Assembly (NCBI RefSeq): GCF_001425785.1
Contig: NZ_LMDI01000005.1
Coordinates: 1,435 to 65,434 of the forward strand
Reading direction: 5' to 3'
DNA from: Rhizobacter sp. Root1221
GTDB taxonomy: Bacteria; Pseudomonadota; Gammaproteobacteria; Burkholderiales; Burkholderiaceae_C
DNA: 64,000 bases
The notes beneath the pieces are model-generated. The model did not search any database. It worked only from the letters and a program-made list of their open reading frames with translations, and had not been told where the DNA came from. Shown in pieces: positions 23,930-31,555 of this stretch (the first letter of the stretch is position 1; the number at the start of each line of letters is the position of its first letter). A program made the position numbers and the translations under genes.

Positions 23930-25228
23930 ATGGCAAGCATCATCGGCGCGGTGGCGTGTTCGCACACGCCCACCATCGGATTCGCCCACGACAAGAACAA
24001 GCAGGACGACCCCGTGTGGGCGCCCATCTTCGAGGCGTTCGCCCCCATCAAGGGCTGGCTCCACGACAAGCAGCCCGACGCCGCGATCGTGATCTTCAAC
24101 GATCACGTCACGTCGTTCTTCTTCGACCACTACTCGCCGTTCACGCTTGGCATCGGCTCGCAGTTCACGGTGGCCGACGAAGGTGGCGGGCCGCGCGAGC
24201 TGCCTGCCATCGCGGGGCACCCGGCCCTGGCCGCCCACATCGGTGAGTCGCTGGTGGCCGACGAGTTCGACATGTCCTTCTTCCAGGACAAGGGCCTCGA
24301 CCACGGGTGCTTCTCGCCGCTGTCCGTGCTGTGCGACCACGACCCCGCGTGGCCGTTCCCGATCATCCCGCTGCAAGTGGGCGTGCTGCAGGCCCCGGGC
24401 CCGAGCGCTCGCCGGTGCTACAAGCTGGGCCAGGCGCTGCGCCGGGCCATCGAGAGTTTCCCGGAAGACCTGCGCGTGGTCATCATCGCCACGGGCGGGC
24501 TGTCGCACCAGGTGCACGGGGAGCGGGCCGGGTTCAACAACCCCGAATGGGACGCGAAGTTCCTCGACCTGCTCGAGAAGGACCCGGTGCGCCTCACCGG
24601 GATGACCCTCGCCGAGCTGGCCACCATCGGTGGTTTCGAGAGCGCCGAGGTGGTGATGTGGCTCATCATGCGCGGCGCGCTGTCGGCCCAGGTCACGACG
24701 CTGCACCAGTCGTACTACCTGCCGTCCATGACGGGCATCGCCACGCTGGTGTTCGAGAACCAAGCCACGCCGCCCACGGCCGCCGAAGTGCAACGGCACC
24801 GCGACCACGTGGCGCGCGAGATGCGTGGCATCGAGCAGCTCGAAGGCACGTACCCGTTCGACCTGGCACGCAGCGTCAAGGGCTACCGCATCAACAAGTT
24901 CCTGCACGGCCTGGTCCACCCGGAACACCGGGAGCGCTTCGCGGCCGACGAAGCCGGGTGCATGCTCGCCGCCGGGCTGACCGGCGTGGAGCGCGACCTG
25001 ATCGCCCGCCGCGACTGGCGCGCGATGATGCACTACGGCGTCATCTTCTTCCTGCTGGAAAAGCTCGCGGCCGTCGTCGGTGTGTCGAACCTGCACGTGT
25101 ACGCCGCGATGCGCGGGCAGACGCTGGCCGACTTCCAGAAGACCCGCAACGCACCGGGCGCGCTGTACTCGGTGTCCGGCGGCGGGGGCCAGGCCCCCGC
25201 GTGGGACGCCAAGGCAGACAAGCAATGA
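23930..25228 (+). CDS. galA: Gallate dioxygenase (extradiol, LigAB-fusion type)
   Basis: ATG 23930 after GAGGAG starts a 432-residue protein with the fused architecture of GalA/DesB. An N-terminal LigB-like catalytic domain (about 1-280) is followed by a C-terminal LigA-like helical domain (about 310-420, GYRINKFLHGLVHPEHRERF ... LHVYAAMRGQTLADFQKT). Iron-ligand His residues expected in the family are H12 (ACSHTPTIGFAHD) and H59 (FNDHVTSFFFDHYSPF), and the catalytic GGLSHQVHGERAG is present. It opens gallate between C4 and C5 to 4-oxalomesaconate. The fusion separates it from protocatechuate dioxygenase, which has two chains, so gallate is the likelier substrate. The next gene overlaps its stop (ATGA). 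Confidence 0.92.
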   Translation: MASIIGAVACSHTPTIGFAHDKNKQDDPVWAPIFEAFAPIKGWLHDKQPDAAIVIFNDHVTSFFFDHYSPFTLGIGSQFTVADEGGGPRELPAIAGHPALAAHIGESLVADEFDMSFFQDKGLDHGCFSPLSVLCDHDPAWPFPIIPLQVGVLQAPGPSARRCYKLGQALRRAIESFPEDLRVVIIATGGLSHQVHGERAGFNNPEWDAKFLDLLEKDPVRLTGMTLAELATIGGFESAEVVMWLIMRGALSAQVTTLHQSYYLPSMTGIATLVFENQATPPTAAEVQRHRDHVAREMRGIEQLEGTYPFDLARSVKGYRINKFLHGLVHPEHRERFAADEAGCMLAAGLTGVERDLIARRDWRAMMHYGVIFFLLEKLAAVVGVSNLHVYAAMRGQTLADFQKTRNAPGALYSVSGGGGQAPAWDAKADKQ

Positions 25229-25920
25229 CCCGCGAGATCCACGTCATCTCGTCGATGGCCACCCGTGCGCTGCTGGCCGAACTGGCCGAGGCCTGGCATG
25301 CGCGTGGCGGGGCGCACGTGCGTGTCGAGTCCGTGGGTGGCGTGGACGCCGCCCGGCGGGTGGCGGCAGGCGAACTGTTCGACGTGGTGGTGCTGGCGTC
25401 GGACGCCATCGGCCGGCTGGCCGAGGGCGGCCACCTGGTGGCCGGCAGTTGCACCGGCGTCGTGCAATGCGAGGTGGCCATCGCCGTACCCCAGGGCGCG
25501 CGGCGGCCCGCGCTGGGCGACGAGGAGGCGTTGCGCACCGCCGTGCTGGACGCCGGGCGCATCGCGTTTTCCACCGGCCCGAGCGGCACGGCGCTGCAGC
25601 AGCTGTTTACCCGCTGGGGTGTCCTCGACACCTTGCGCCACCGGCTCGTGCAGGCGCCGCCCGGCGTGCCGGTGGCGCGCCTGCTCGCCCAGGGGGACGC
25701 TGACCTGGGTTTCCAGCAATTGAGCGAGTTCGTCGGCATGCCCAGCATCGAGGTGATTGGAACGATGCCGCCCGGACTCGAGATCATCACCACGTTCAGT
25801 GCCGCACGGTGCCGGGGTGGCAGCCATGCCGATGACGTGTTGGCCTGGCTGGACTTCCTGCGTTCCTCCGCCACCGACGACGCGAAGCGCCGTCACGGCA
25901 TGACCCCGGTGCACCCCTGA
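25225..25920 (+). CDS. ModA-like binding protein without signal peptide, gallate cluster
   Basis: Translationally coupled to galA (ATGA overlap), this 231-residue protein has the type II periplasmic-binding fold of ModA-like proteins: MTREIHVISSMATRALLAELAEAW, DVVVLASDAIGRLAEGG, IAFSTGPSGTALQQLF and DADLGFQQLSEFV. No signal peptide is present, so it should remain in the cytoplasm. It therefore cannot be a normal ABC receptor. Its fixed place in the operon suggests it acts on, or binds, an intermediate. The pathway here lacks a recognised 4-oxalomesaconate tautomerase (GalD/LigU), and filling that step is one possibility, but this is speculation. Confidence 0.7.
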   Translation: MTREIHVISSMATRALLAELAEAWHARGGAHVRVESVGGVDAARRVAAGELFDVVVLASDAIGRLAEGGHLVAGSCTGVVQCEVAIAVPQGARRPALGDEEALRTAVLDAGRIAFSTGPSGTALQQLFTRWGVLDTLRHRLVQAPPGVPVARLLAQGDADLGFQQLSEFVGMPSIEVIGTMPPGLEIITTFSAARCRGGSHADDVLAWLDFLRSSATDDAKRRHGMTPVHP

Positions 25921-25968
25921 TTCGATGCGGCGCCGAACGCAACGCCCGTTACCCTGAAGGAGACTTCC

Positions 25969-26952
25969 ATGACGTCCATCACCCGCCGAGCCCTTGGCGT
26001 GGGCCTGCTTGTTGCCGGCCTGGCCCCGGCCCTGGCCGTTGCCGCAGATGACTGGCCCACCAAGCCGGTTCGCATCATCACGCCGTTCCCCGCAGGCGCC
26101 GGCCCCGAGGCCGTGTTGCGTGTGCTCGCCGAGAAGCTGCAGAAGAAGTGGGGCCAGCCGGTGATCGTGGAGAACCGGCCCGGTGGCAACGGGTTCATCG
26201 CCATCGACGCCTTCAAGCGTGGTGCCACGGACGGGTACGACCTGATCCAGCTGGACAACGTGCACCTGGTGGCGTACCCGTACCTCTTCAAGAAACTGCC
26301 GTACGACCCGGTCAAGGACTTCGAGCCCATCACACCGCTGTTCCGCACGTACTTCTTCGTGGGTGTGCCGTCCACCAGCAAGTTCCGCACGGTGGGCGAC
26401 ATCGTCGCCGAGGCCAAGTCGCATCCGGGTGTCCTGAACTATGGCAGCTGGTCGGTTGGCAACCCGGTGCACCTGGGCAGCGCGTTGCTGGAGAGCATGA
26501 CCAACACGCAGATGCAGCACGTGATCTACAAGGAGACGTCGATGCTGTACACCGGCGTGGCCACCGGCGAACTCGACTTCGCGCTGGGTTCGCTGGCCAC
26601 GGCCGGCCCGATGCAACGCATGGGCCGCATCAAGTTCATCGCGGTGACCGGGCAGAAGCGCCACCCGGCGTTCCCGGACGTCCCGACGGTGTCCGAGTCG
26701 GGTGGTCCCGCCGGCTACGAGGTGACCGGCTGGACCACGGTGGCGGCACCGAAGGGCCTGCCCAGGAACGTGGCCGACAAGATCCAGCGCGACATCGAGG
26801 CCGCGCTGGCCGAGCCGGACATCAAGGAGCGCTATGCCACGTTCGGCTACGAGACCTTCCCGGTCACCCGCGCCCAGTTCACGTCGTTCATCGCGGCCGA
26901 AAGCACCAAGTACGCCGACGTGATCAAGCGCGCCAAGGCCTCGCTCGACTGA
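25969..26952 (+). CDS. Bug-family (TTT) solute-binding receptor
   Basis: The 327-residue protein has a signal peptide (MTSITRRALGVGLLVAGL..., cleavage after AVAA) and the Bug fold landmarks: WPTKPVRIITPFPAGAGPEAVLR, VIVENRPGGNGFIA and GVLNYGSWSVGNPVHLGS. Bug proteins catch carboxylates in the periplasm for TctAB-type carriers, but no tctA or tctB is in the window, as is usual for the many orphan Bug genes of Burkholderiales. Being inside the gallate operon, it may bind gallate, protocatechuate or a keto-acid. A GGAG site lies nine bases before the start. Confidence 0.87.
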   Translation: MTSITRRALGVGLLVAGLAPALAVAADDWPTKPVRIITPFPAGAGPEAVLRVLAEKLQKKWGQPVIVENRPGGNGFIAIDAFKRGATDGYDLIQLDNVHLVAYPYLFKKLPYDPVKDFEPITPLFRTYFFVGVPSTSKFRTVGDIVAEAKSHPGVLNYGSWSVGNPVHLGSALLESMTNTQMQHVIYKETSMLYTGVATGELDFALGSLATAGPMQRMGRIKFIAVTGQKRHPAFPDVPTVSESGGPAGYEVTGWTTVAAPKGLPRNVADKIQRDIEAALAEPDIKERYATFGYETFPVTRAQFTSFIAAESTKYADVIKRAKASLD

Positions 26953-26964
26953 GAGGGTGACCGC

Positions 26965-27897
26965 ATGGCGATCACTTCACCCCTGAAGCACATCGGCCTG
27001 GCCGGGTACGGCGAGGTCGGCCGCATTCTCGCGGAAGACCTCACGCGCCACGGCGTGGTGGTGCGGGCCATCGACCTGAAGTTCGGCCAGGACAGCGCGG
27101 GCGACCCGCTGCGCCGGCATGCCGCCGAACATGGGGTGCAGGTGGTCGCCTCGCACCGCGGGGTGGCCGAGGTGTCGGACCTCGTCATCAGCGCGGTGAC
27201 CGCCAGCCAGACCCTGGCGGTCGCCGAGGCCTGTGCCCCGGGTTGCGGGGCCGGCACCTGGTTCCTGGACCTCAACTCGGCGTCGCCCGGCGCGAAGGCG
27301 CGTGCCGCACAGGGCGTGAACGCCGCGGGCGGGCGCTACGTCGAGGGCGCGGTGATGACCAGCGTGCCGCCGTACCGCATCCGCGTGCCGTTGCTGCTCG
27401 GCGGCCCGGATGCCGCGGGGTTGGTGGAACAGATCAACGCGTTCGGTTTCCAGGCCCGCGTGGCCAGCGACCGGCTGGGCGTGGCCTCGGCCACCAAGAT
27501 GTGCCGCAGCGTCATCATCAAGGGCATGGAGGCCATGATGATCGAGAGCCTCACCACCGCGCGCCACCATGGCGTGGAGGACGCGGTGCTCGCCTCGCTG
27601 GCCGAGACCTTCCCTGGCGTGGACTGGGAGCAGCAGGCGGCCTACTTCTTCCAGCGCGTGATCGAACACGGCCGCCGCCGCAGCGAAGAAGTGCGCGAGG
27701 TGGCTCAGACCGTGCGTGAAGCGGGCCTCACGCCGTGGAGCGCCGACGGCACGGCCGACCGCCAGGCGTGGATGGCCGACCTGGCCGACGGCGGGCTCTT
27801 CGGCCCGCGCGACAGCCAAGGCTTCGCCCGCAGCCCCGACTGGCGCAGCGAAGCCGATCGCTTGCTGGCACACGCGCGCGCCGCCCCCAACCCCTGA
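26965..27897 (+). CDS. NAD(P)-dependent oxidoreductase, 6PGDH-like with DUF1932 C-terminus
   Basis: The N-terminal half (about 1-165) is a Rossmann domain of the beta-hydroxyacid dehydrogenase type: IGLAGYGEVGRILAEDL (GxGxxG), VISAVTASQTLAVAE and WFLDLNSASPGAK. The C-terminal half (about 190-285) is helical and matches DUF1932 (SATKMCRSVIIKGMEAMMIES, with the Lys of the family active site). At 310 residues it is typical. Such enzymes probably oxidise or reduce 3-hydroxyacids, but no DUF1932 protein in this context is characterised to my knowledge. It sits between two Bug receptors in the gallate operon, so it may handle a side-intermediate of ring cleavage. Confidence 0.8.
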   Translation: MAITSPLKHIGLAGYGEVGRILAEDLTRHGVVVRAIDLKFGQDSAGDPLRRHAAEHGVQVVASHRGVAEVSDLVISAVTASQTLAVAEACAPGCGAGTWFLDLNSASPGAKARAAQGVNAAGGRYVEGAVMTSVPPYRIRVPLLLGGPDAAGLVEQINAFGFQARVASDRLGVASATKMCRSVIIKGMEAMMIESLTTARHHGVEDAVLASLAETFPGVDWEQQAAYFFQRVIEHGRRRSEEVREVAQTVREAGLTPWSADGTADRQAWMADLADGGLFGPRDSQGFARSPDWRSEADRLLAHARAAPNP

Positions 27898-27913
27898 CCC
27901 TGCTGGAGTTTCG

Positions 27914-28894
27914 ATGACCGACAACGACCGCACGCGCCTGCGGCGCACGATGCTGCTCGGCGCCCTGGCCACGGCCGCCTGGCCTGGCGCCCGCGCGCAA
28001 TCCGCGAAACCGCTGCGGCTCGTCGTGCCGTTCCCGCCCGGTGGGTCCACCGACATCCTGGCGCGGGCCATTGGCGCGCGGCTCGGCACCGCACTCGTGC
28101 AAACCGTGGTGATCGAGAACAAGCCCGGTGCCGGCGGCTCGCTGGGCGCGTCCGAGGTGGCGCGTGCGGAGGCCGATGGCAACACCTTGCTGATGGGCCA
28201 CGTCGGCACGCTGGCGGTCAACCCGGCGCTGTACCCGAAGCTGCCGTACGACGCCGTCAAGAGCTTCGCGCCGGTGGCCTGGGTGGCCCGCGTGCCGAAC
28301 GTGCTGGTTGTCAACGCCAGCTCACCCATCAAGACCCTCGCCGACCTGGTGGCCCGCGCCCGCGCGCAGCCGGGCCGCATGACCTATTCGTCGGGCGGCA
28401 ACGGCAGCGCCGCGCACATCAGCTTCGAGTACCTGAAGCTGAAGGCGAACTTCTTCATGCTGCACATCCCGTACCGCGGCACGGCACCGTCCGTCACCGA
28501 CCTGATCGGCGGCCAGGTGGACGCCACCTTCACCGGTGCACCGGCCGTGCTGCCGCACGTGCGCAGCGGGCGCCTGCGCGCGCTGGCGGTGTCGAGCCCG
28601 CAGCGGCTGGCAGTCTTGCCCGACGTGCCCACGGTGGCCGAGAGCGGGTATCCCGGCTTCGACGCCGACCAGTGGTACGGCGTGGTGGCGCCTGCGGGCA
28701 CCCCTCTCGCGGTGGTCACGAACCTCAATGCAGAGATCAACAAGGCGCTTCAGAACGCGGCCGTGGCCAAGCAGCTGGATGGGGAAGGGGCGATTCCGAC
28801 CCCGGGCACGCCGCAGGCCTTTGCGGACTTGATCGCGCGGGAGATTCCGCGGTGGGCGCAGGTGGTGAAGGCGGGGAATGTGAAGCCGGATTGA
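27914..28894 (+). CDS. Second Bug-family solute-binding receptor of the gallate cluster
   Basis: ATG 27914 follows GGAG; the 326-residue protein has an N-terminal signal of Tat-like form (RTRLRRTMLLGALATAAWPGARAQ) and the Bug blocks KPLRLVVPFPPGGSTDILAR, VIENKPGAGGSLGASEVA and SSGGNGSAAHISFEYLK. It is only distantly similar to the Bug protein two genes upstream (different pocket region), so the pair probably binds different solutes. It is the last gene of the probable ligJ-ligK-galA operon. A 60-bp gap follows before an unrelated lipoprotein gene. Confidence 0.85.
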   Translation: MTDNDRTRLRRTMLLGALATAAWPGARAQSAKPLRLVVPFPPGGSTDILARAIGARLGTALVQTVVIENKPGAGGSLGASEVARAEADGNTLLMGHVGTLAVNPALYPKLPYDAVKSFAPVAWVARVPNVLVVNASSPIKTLADLVARARAQPGRMTYSSGGNGSAAHISFEYLKLKANFFMLHIPYRGTAPSVTDLIGGQVDATFTGAPAVLPHVRSGRLRALAVSSPQRLAVLPDVPTVAESGYPGFDADQWYGVVAPAGTPLAVVTNLNAEINKALQNAAVAKQLDGEGAIPTPGTPQAFADLIAREIPRWAQVVKAGNVKPD

Positions 28895-28954
28895 GGGGCA
28901 GGCCTGGCGTTTGAATTCCAGGTTCAGTGGCAGAATCCGTTTGCGGAGAACCCC

Positions 28955-29521
28955 ATGAACATTTGCCGACCCCTGTTGCTGCTGCTGCCCCTCTCGCTGG
29001 CGGGGTGCCTGGGTTCCGTCGACATCGGCGGCACGCTGTCCGGCCTGCCCAGCGGCGCGTCCGTGACGCTGCAGAACAATGGGGGCGACAACCTCACGTT
29101 GACGGCCGACGGCTCGTTCCTGTTCGCCGACCCCGTCGGCGACGGCGAAAGCTACAACGTCACCGTCTTGACCCAACCTGCGGGCGCCACCTGTGCGGTG
29201 TCGGGCGGCACGGGCACCGTGGCCCAGGATTCCTCGGCCAACATCACCTCGGTGGTGGTGACCTGCACGGCCACGTCGTCCGTCTCCGGCACGGTGCTGG
29301 GCCTGGCGGCTGGCGTGAACCTGACGCTGACCACGGGCACCGCCGACCTGGTGGTGGCCGCCAACGGCGCCTGGGCATTTCCGGGCACCCTGGCCTCGGG
29401 CACTGCGTACAGCGTGACCGTCAAGGCTCAGCCGCCGGGACAGACCTGCACCGTGGCCAACGGCAGCGGCACGTTCACGACGGGCACCGCCACGGCCGTG
29501 GCCGTGACTTGCGTGCCCTGA
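28955..29521 (+). CDS. Small lipoprotein made of two Ig-like repeats
   Basis: The 188-residue product has a lipobox (LSLAGC, Cys18) and then two tandem repeats of about 80 residues (roughly 24-105 and 106-188). Each follows the scheme GT-x-GL-xx-G-xx-VTL ... L-x-ANG-x-F-F ... G-xx-YxVTVxxQP-x-G-x-TC ... VTC. The two Cys in each repeat (TCAVSG..VVTC; TCTVAN..AVTC) may form a disulphide. Such repeats are frequent in surface proteins of Burkholderiales, with no known function. GGAG lies seven bases before the start. Confidence 0.75.
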   Translation: MNICRPLLLLLPLSLAGCLGSVDIGGTLSGLPSGASVTLQNNGGDNLTLTADGSFLFADPVGDGESYNVTVLTQPAGATCAVSGGTGTVAQDSSANITSVVVTCTATSSVSGTVLGLAAGVNLTLTTGTADLVVAANGAWAFPGTLASGTAYSVTVKAQPPGQTCTVANGSGTFTTGTATAVAVTCVP

Positions 29522-29522
29522 G

Positions 29523-29555
29523 CGGCCTGGGCCGGCGTTGGCCGGCTCCTGGCCG
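29523..29555. terminator. Nested hairpin between convergent genes
   Basis: GCCGGC-GTTG-GCCGGC (29531-29546) forms the inner stem, and CGGCC/GGCCG (29523-29527, 29551-29555) extends it. It lies between two convergent genes and has no T tract, so it may serve both strands. Confidence 0.5.
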
Positions 29556-29576
29556 TTCGATCGGACGAACCCGCCG

Positions 29577-29831
29577 TCAGCCGCCCCGCTTGCGCGCCAC
29601 CCAGCCGTAGACCACCAGCACCAGGATCGCCCCGATCACCGAGGCGATGAGGCCGGCCCCTTCGCCGTCACCGTACCAGCCCAGCGCACGGCCGAGGAAA
29701 CTGGCGACCACGGCGCCGACGATGCCGAGCACGGCGGTCAGCACGAACCCCATGGGGTTTGGCCCCGGCATCAAGGCTCGGGCGATCAGGCCCGCGACAA
29801 ATCCGATCACGATCGTCCAGATGAAGCCCAT
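29577..29831 (-). CDS. GlsB/YeaQ/YmgE family small membrane stress protein
   Basis: The start at 29831 follows AGGAA by six bases. The 84-residue protein has three hydrophobic helices with the Gly-rich pattern of the transglycosylase-associated family: MGFIWTIVIGFVAGLIARAL, PMGFVLTAVLGIVGAVVASFLGRALGW and a last helix before the basic tail VARKRGG. These proteins are widespread, often stress-induced and of unclear biochemical role. The 298-bp gap to the next gene (29832-30129) shows nothing I can assign. Confidence 0.88.
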   Translation of the reverse strand: MGFIWTIVIGFVAGLIARALMPGPNPMGFVLTAVLGIVGAVVASFLGRALGWYGDGEGAGLIASVIGAILVLVVYGWVARKRGG

Positions 29832-30129
29832 GACTGTTCCTGCGTGGAGTTGATGGCGGACTGTAGCGCAAGGGTGCACGAGGCCGCGACGTGTCAGTTC
29901 CGTGACTCTTGTTGCTTCCACCAGCGGGGGAAGACTTGCGTGGGATTGTCCAACGGGGCCGCACGGGCAGGCTTTCAATCGTCGTCACGCAGCACATCTG
30001 CGCTTGATCTGCGGGAGCGGCATCGGATTCTCGGAGACGACTTCGCATGAGTCGCGGATCGGCTCGCCCAGCTCCCTAGAGTTGGAGCAGCCCCAGTGGT
30101 GGTCGGCTGTGTGCAGTGGCAGGAAGACT

Positions 30130-31242
30130 ATGTCTGTTTCTTCAATCCGGAAGTTCATCTCTTCCAAGATCTCCCAGGAGTCTTCGACAGCGCAGCCGAA
30201 GACGACGGGGCGAGAGTCCAAGCCGGGGCAGTCCCACTTTCTGGGTGTCTTTGCGGGGCTGAGATCGCGGGGAGGGGGCAGGGTTCATCCCGAACCCATG
30301 CCCCCGCAGCCACGAATCAGTCTGCAGTCTCTTTCGCGTCGTGACGCTACCCCGCTTGCGCACGCGCCGTCGGCGTTGTCCCGGCGTGACGTGCAGCCGG
30401 GGCCGACACGCAGGCCGCCAGAGCCTCCGCTGCGGCAGCATTCGGTGTACTTCGGGAAGATGCACAAGGCGCCGCCGACCGCCGCACCAACCCCGGCACC
30501 AGCACCTGCACGCAAGCCCCCACAGCCTCCGTTGCGTCAGGACGCGCCTGCGGGCGGGTACCGTACGAATGGCGCCCAGGCAGCCGCGCCGGCCAGGCCG
30601 CCCCAGCGCGCCGAACGTGCGGAAACTCGCCCGAATCCTCGGCCCGCGCCGGCGCCTGCGCCGTCCAAGGCCGACAGTTTGCGTGGCGTGCTGCAAGACT
30701 TGGCGAAGAGGATGAAAGTCCTGGACAGGACGAACGATGAACTGCAGACGGCCCCGGAGGGGGAGACACCGGAGGCAGAGGCGAAGATCGAGAGGGACCT
30801 GGCGGCTGTGACCCGGGAGCGCAAGAAACTGATCACCATCCGCAAGAACGTGCTGGTCCAGCTCGACTTCATCGAGAAGCCCGCGGCCAACGAAATGGTG
30901 CGGACGCTCACGGAACTGACCAAAGTCAACGGTCCGCAGCAGACTGACAGTCCGCTCGCGGGCGTGCAAAACGCTGTGATCCGCGGCAACAAAAAAGCCC
31001 TGCGCGACCAGGCCCACCTCCAGGGCAAGCGCGATGAGTTGATTTCTACGCAAGGGCAAGTGCGCCAGGCGCTGAAGAGCGGCGCATTCAACGGCCTGCC
31101 TCCGGATGAACTCGAGCAGATGCGCGAGCTGGCCACTCTGAACATCGACAGCAAGCTCGAACAGGTGAGCCAGCTCAAGGAGATGGTCCGTCAGACCGAT
31201 CAGAAGTTGAAGGCCATGGGCGCCGGGGGCGGCAGCGTTTAG
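30130..31242 (+). CDS. Putative type III effector-like protein: Ser-rich start, PxxP motifs, coiled coil
   Basis: ATG 30130 (AGGAAG four bases upstream) starts a 370-residue protein that I cannot place in a family. Its features resemble secreted effectors. The first 25 residues are Ser/Ile/Thr-rich and poor in acidic residues (MSVSSIRKFISSKISQESST). A long disordered Pro/Arg/Ala-rich part follows (about 40-185). Two near-identical motifs, RRPPEPPLRQ and RKPPQPPLRQ (about 96 and 129), fit the SH3-ligand rules RxxPxxP and PxxPxR. The last 180 residues are charged and helical, likely coiled coil (for example DLAKRMKVLDRTNDELQ). It ends at a TAG after GGGSV, though the frame stays coding-like for 27 more codons. 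The next gene is a YopJ-like protein, which supports an effector role. No type III secretion gene is in the window. Confidence 0.6.
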   Translation: MSVSSIRKFISSKISQESSTAQPKTTGRESKPGQSHFLGVFAGLRSRGGGRVHPEPMPPQPRISLQSLSRRDATPLAHAPSALSRRDVQPGPTRRPPEPPLRQHSVYFGKMHKAPPTAAPTPAPAPARKPPQPPLRQDAPAGGYRTNGAQAAAPARPPQRAERAETRPNPRPAPAPAPSKADSLRGVLQDLAKRMKVLDRTNDELQTAPEGETPEAEAKIERDLAAVTRERKKLITIRKNVLVQLDFIEKPAANEMVRTLTELTKVNGPQQTDSPLAGVQNAVIRGNKKALRDQAHLQGKRDELISTQGQVRQALKSGAFNGLPPDELEQMRELATLNIDSKLEQVSQLKEMVRQTDQKLKAMGAGGGSV

Positions 31243-31326
31243 ACCACCCCCGAGGAGCGGGCGCGCGCCGAGGAAGAGAGAAGGCGTGCCGACCAGGAAC
31301 GATGGGACAACGGCTACCGCATATGA
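31243..31326 (+). other. Coding-like frame beyond the amber stop of the effector-like gene
   Basis: Directly after TAG (31240-31242) the same frame reads 27 codons, rich in Glu, Arg and Ala (TPEERARAEEERRRADQERW), before TGA at 31324. This matches the charged helical style of the preceding protein, so the stop may be a recent nonsense change. From 31327 to 31440 nothing else is visible. Confidence 0.5.
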
Positions 31327-31440
31327 CGCGCCGGGCGGCCGTGGGTCCGCGGGGTTGAGAGGCAGCCAGGGATCACCCGGCGCAAGCGGCGCATGCAAGT
31401 CTGGGGCCGCAGGAAAGAGCCATCGGCGCCGCACCCGTGC

Positions 31441-31464
31441 TTCGGGCCGGCACACACCCGTTCG
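31441..31464 (+). promoter_or_regulatory. hrpII/PIP-type box, TTCG-N16-TTCG
   Basis: TTCG at 31441-31444 and TTCG at 31461-31464 are separated by exactly 16 bases; both are followed by G, so the site also satisfies the PIP form TTCGB-N15-TTCGB. In Ralstonia and Xanthomonas this element is bound by HrpB or HrpX, the AraC-type activators of type III genes. It lies 92 bases before the predicted start of the YopJ-like gene. Confidence 0.75.
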
Positions 31465-31496
31465 GCCACGCCAGCGAAGCGATGCAGCGCGCGAGC

Positions 31497-31502
31497 CACA
31501 GT
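31497..31502 (+). promoter_or_regulatory. -10-like element of the hrpII promoter (YANNNT)
   Basis: CACAGT fits YANNNT and begins 31 bases after the second TTCGG, within the 30-32 base spacing known for PIP-box promoters. Transcription would start near 31508, about 48 bases before the TTG start. Confidence 0.55.
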
Positions 31503-31555
31503 GCAGGCCGCGGAGCCCGAACAGGGCCCGAATTCATGCACAGGGAGAATATGAC

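Noticed and set aside
25969..28894. Complete tripartite tricarboxylate transporter
   Set aside because: Only the Bug receptors are present; no TctA or TctB membrane genes are visible in the window.
29881..30129. hrpII/PIP box upstream of the first effector-like gene
   Set aside because: Only one TTCG occurs in the right area, and no second copy at 16-base spacing is present.
31286..31555. N-terminal extension of the YopJ-like protein from 31286
   Set aside because: The stretch is Arg-rich, lies upstream of and across the hrpII promoter, and a TTG start with good ribosome site exists at 31556.
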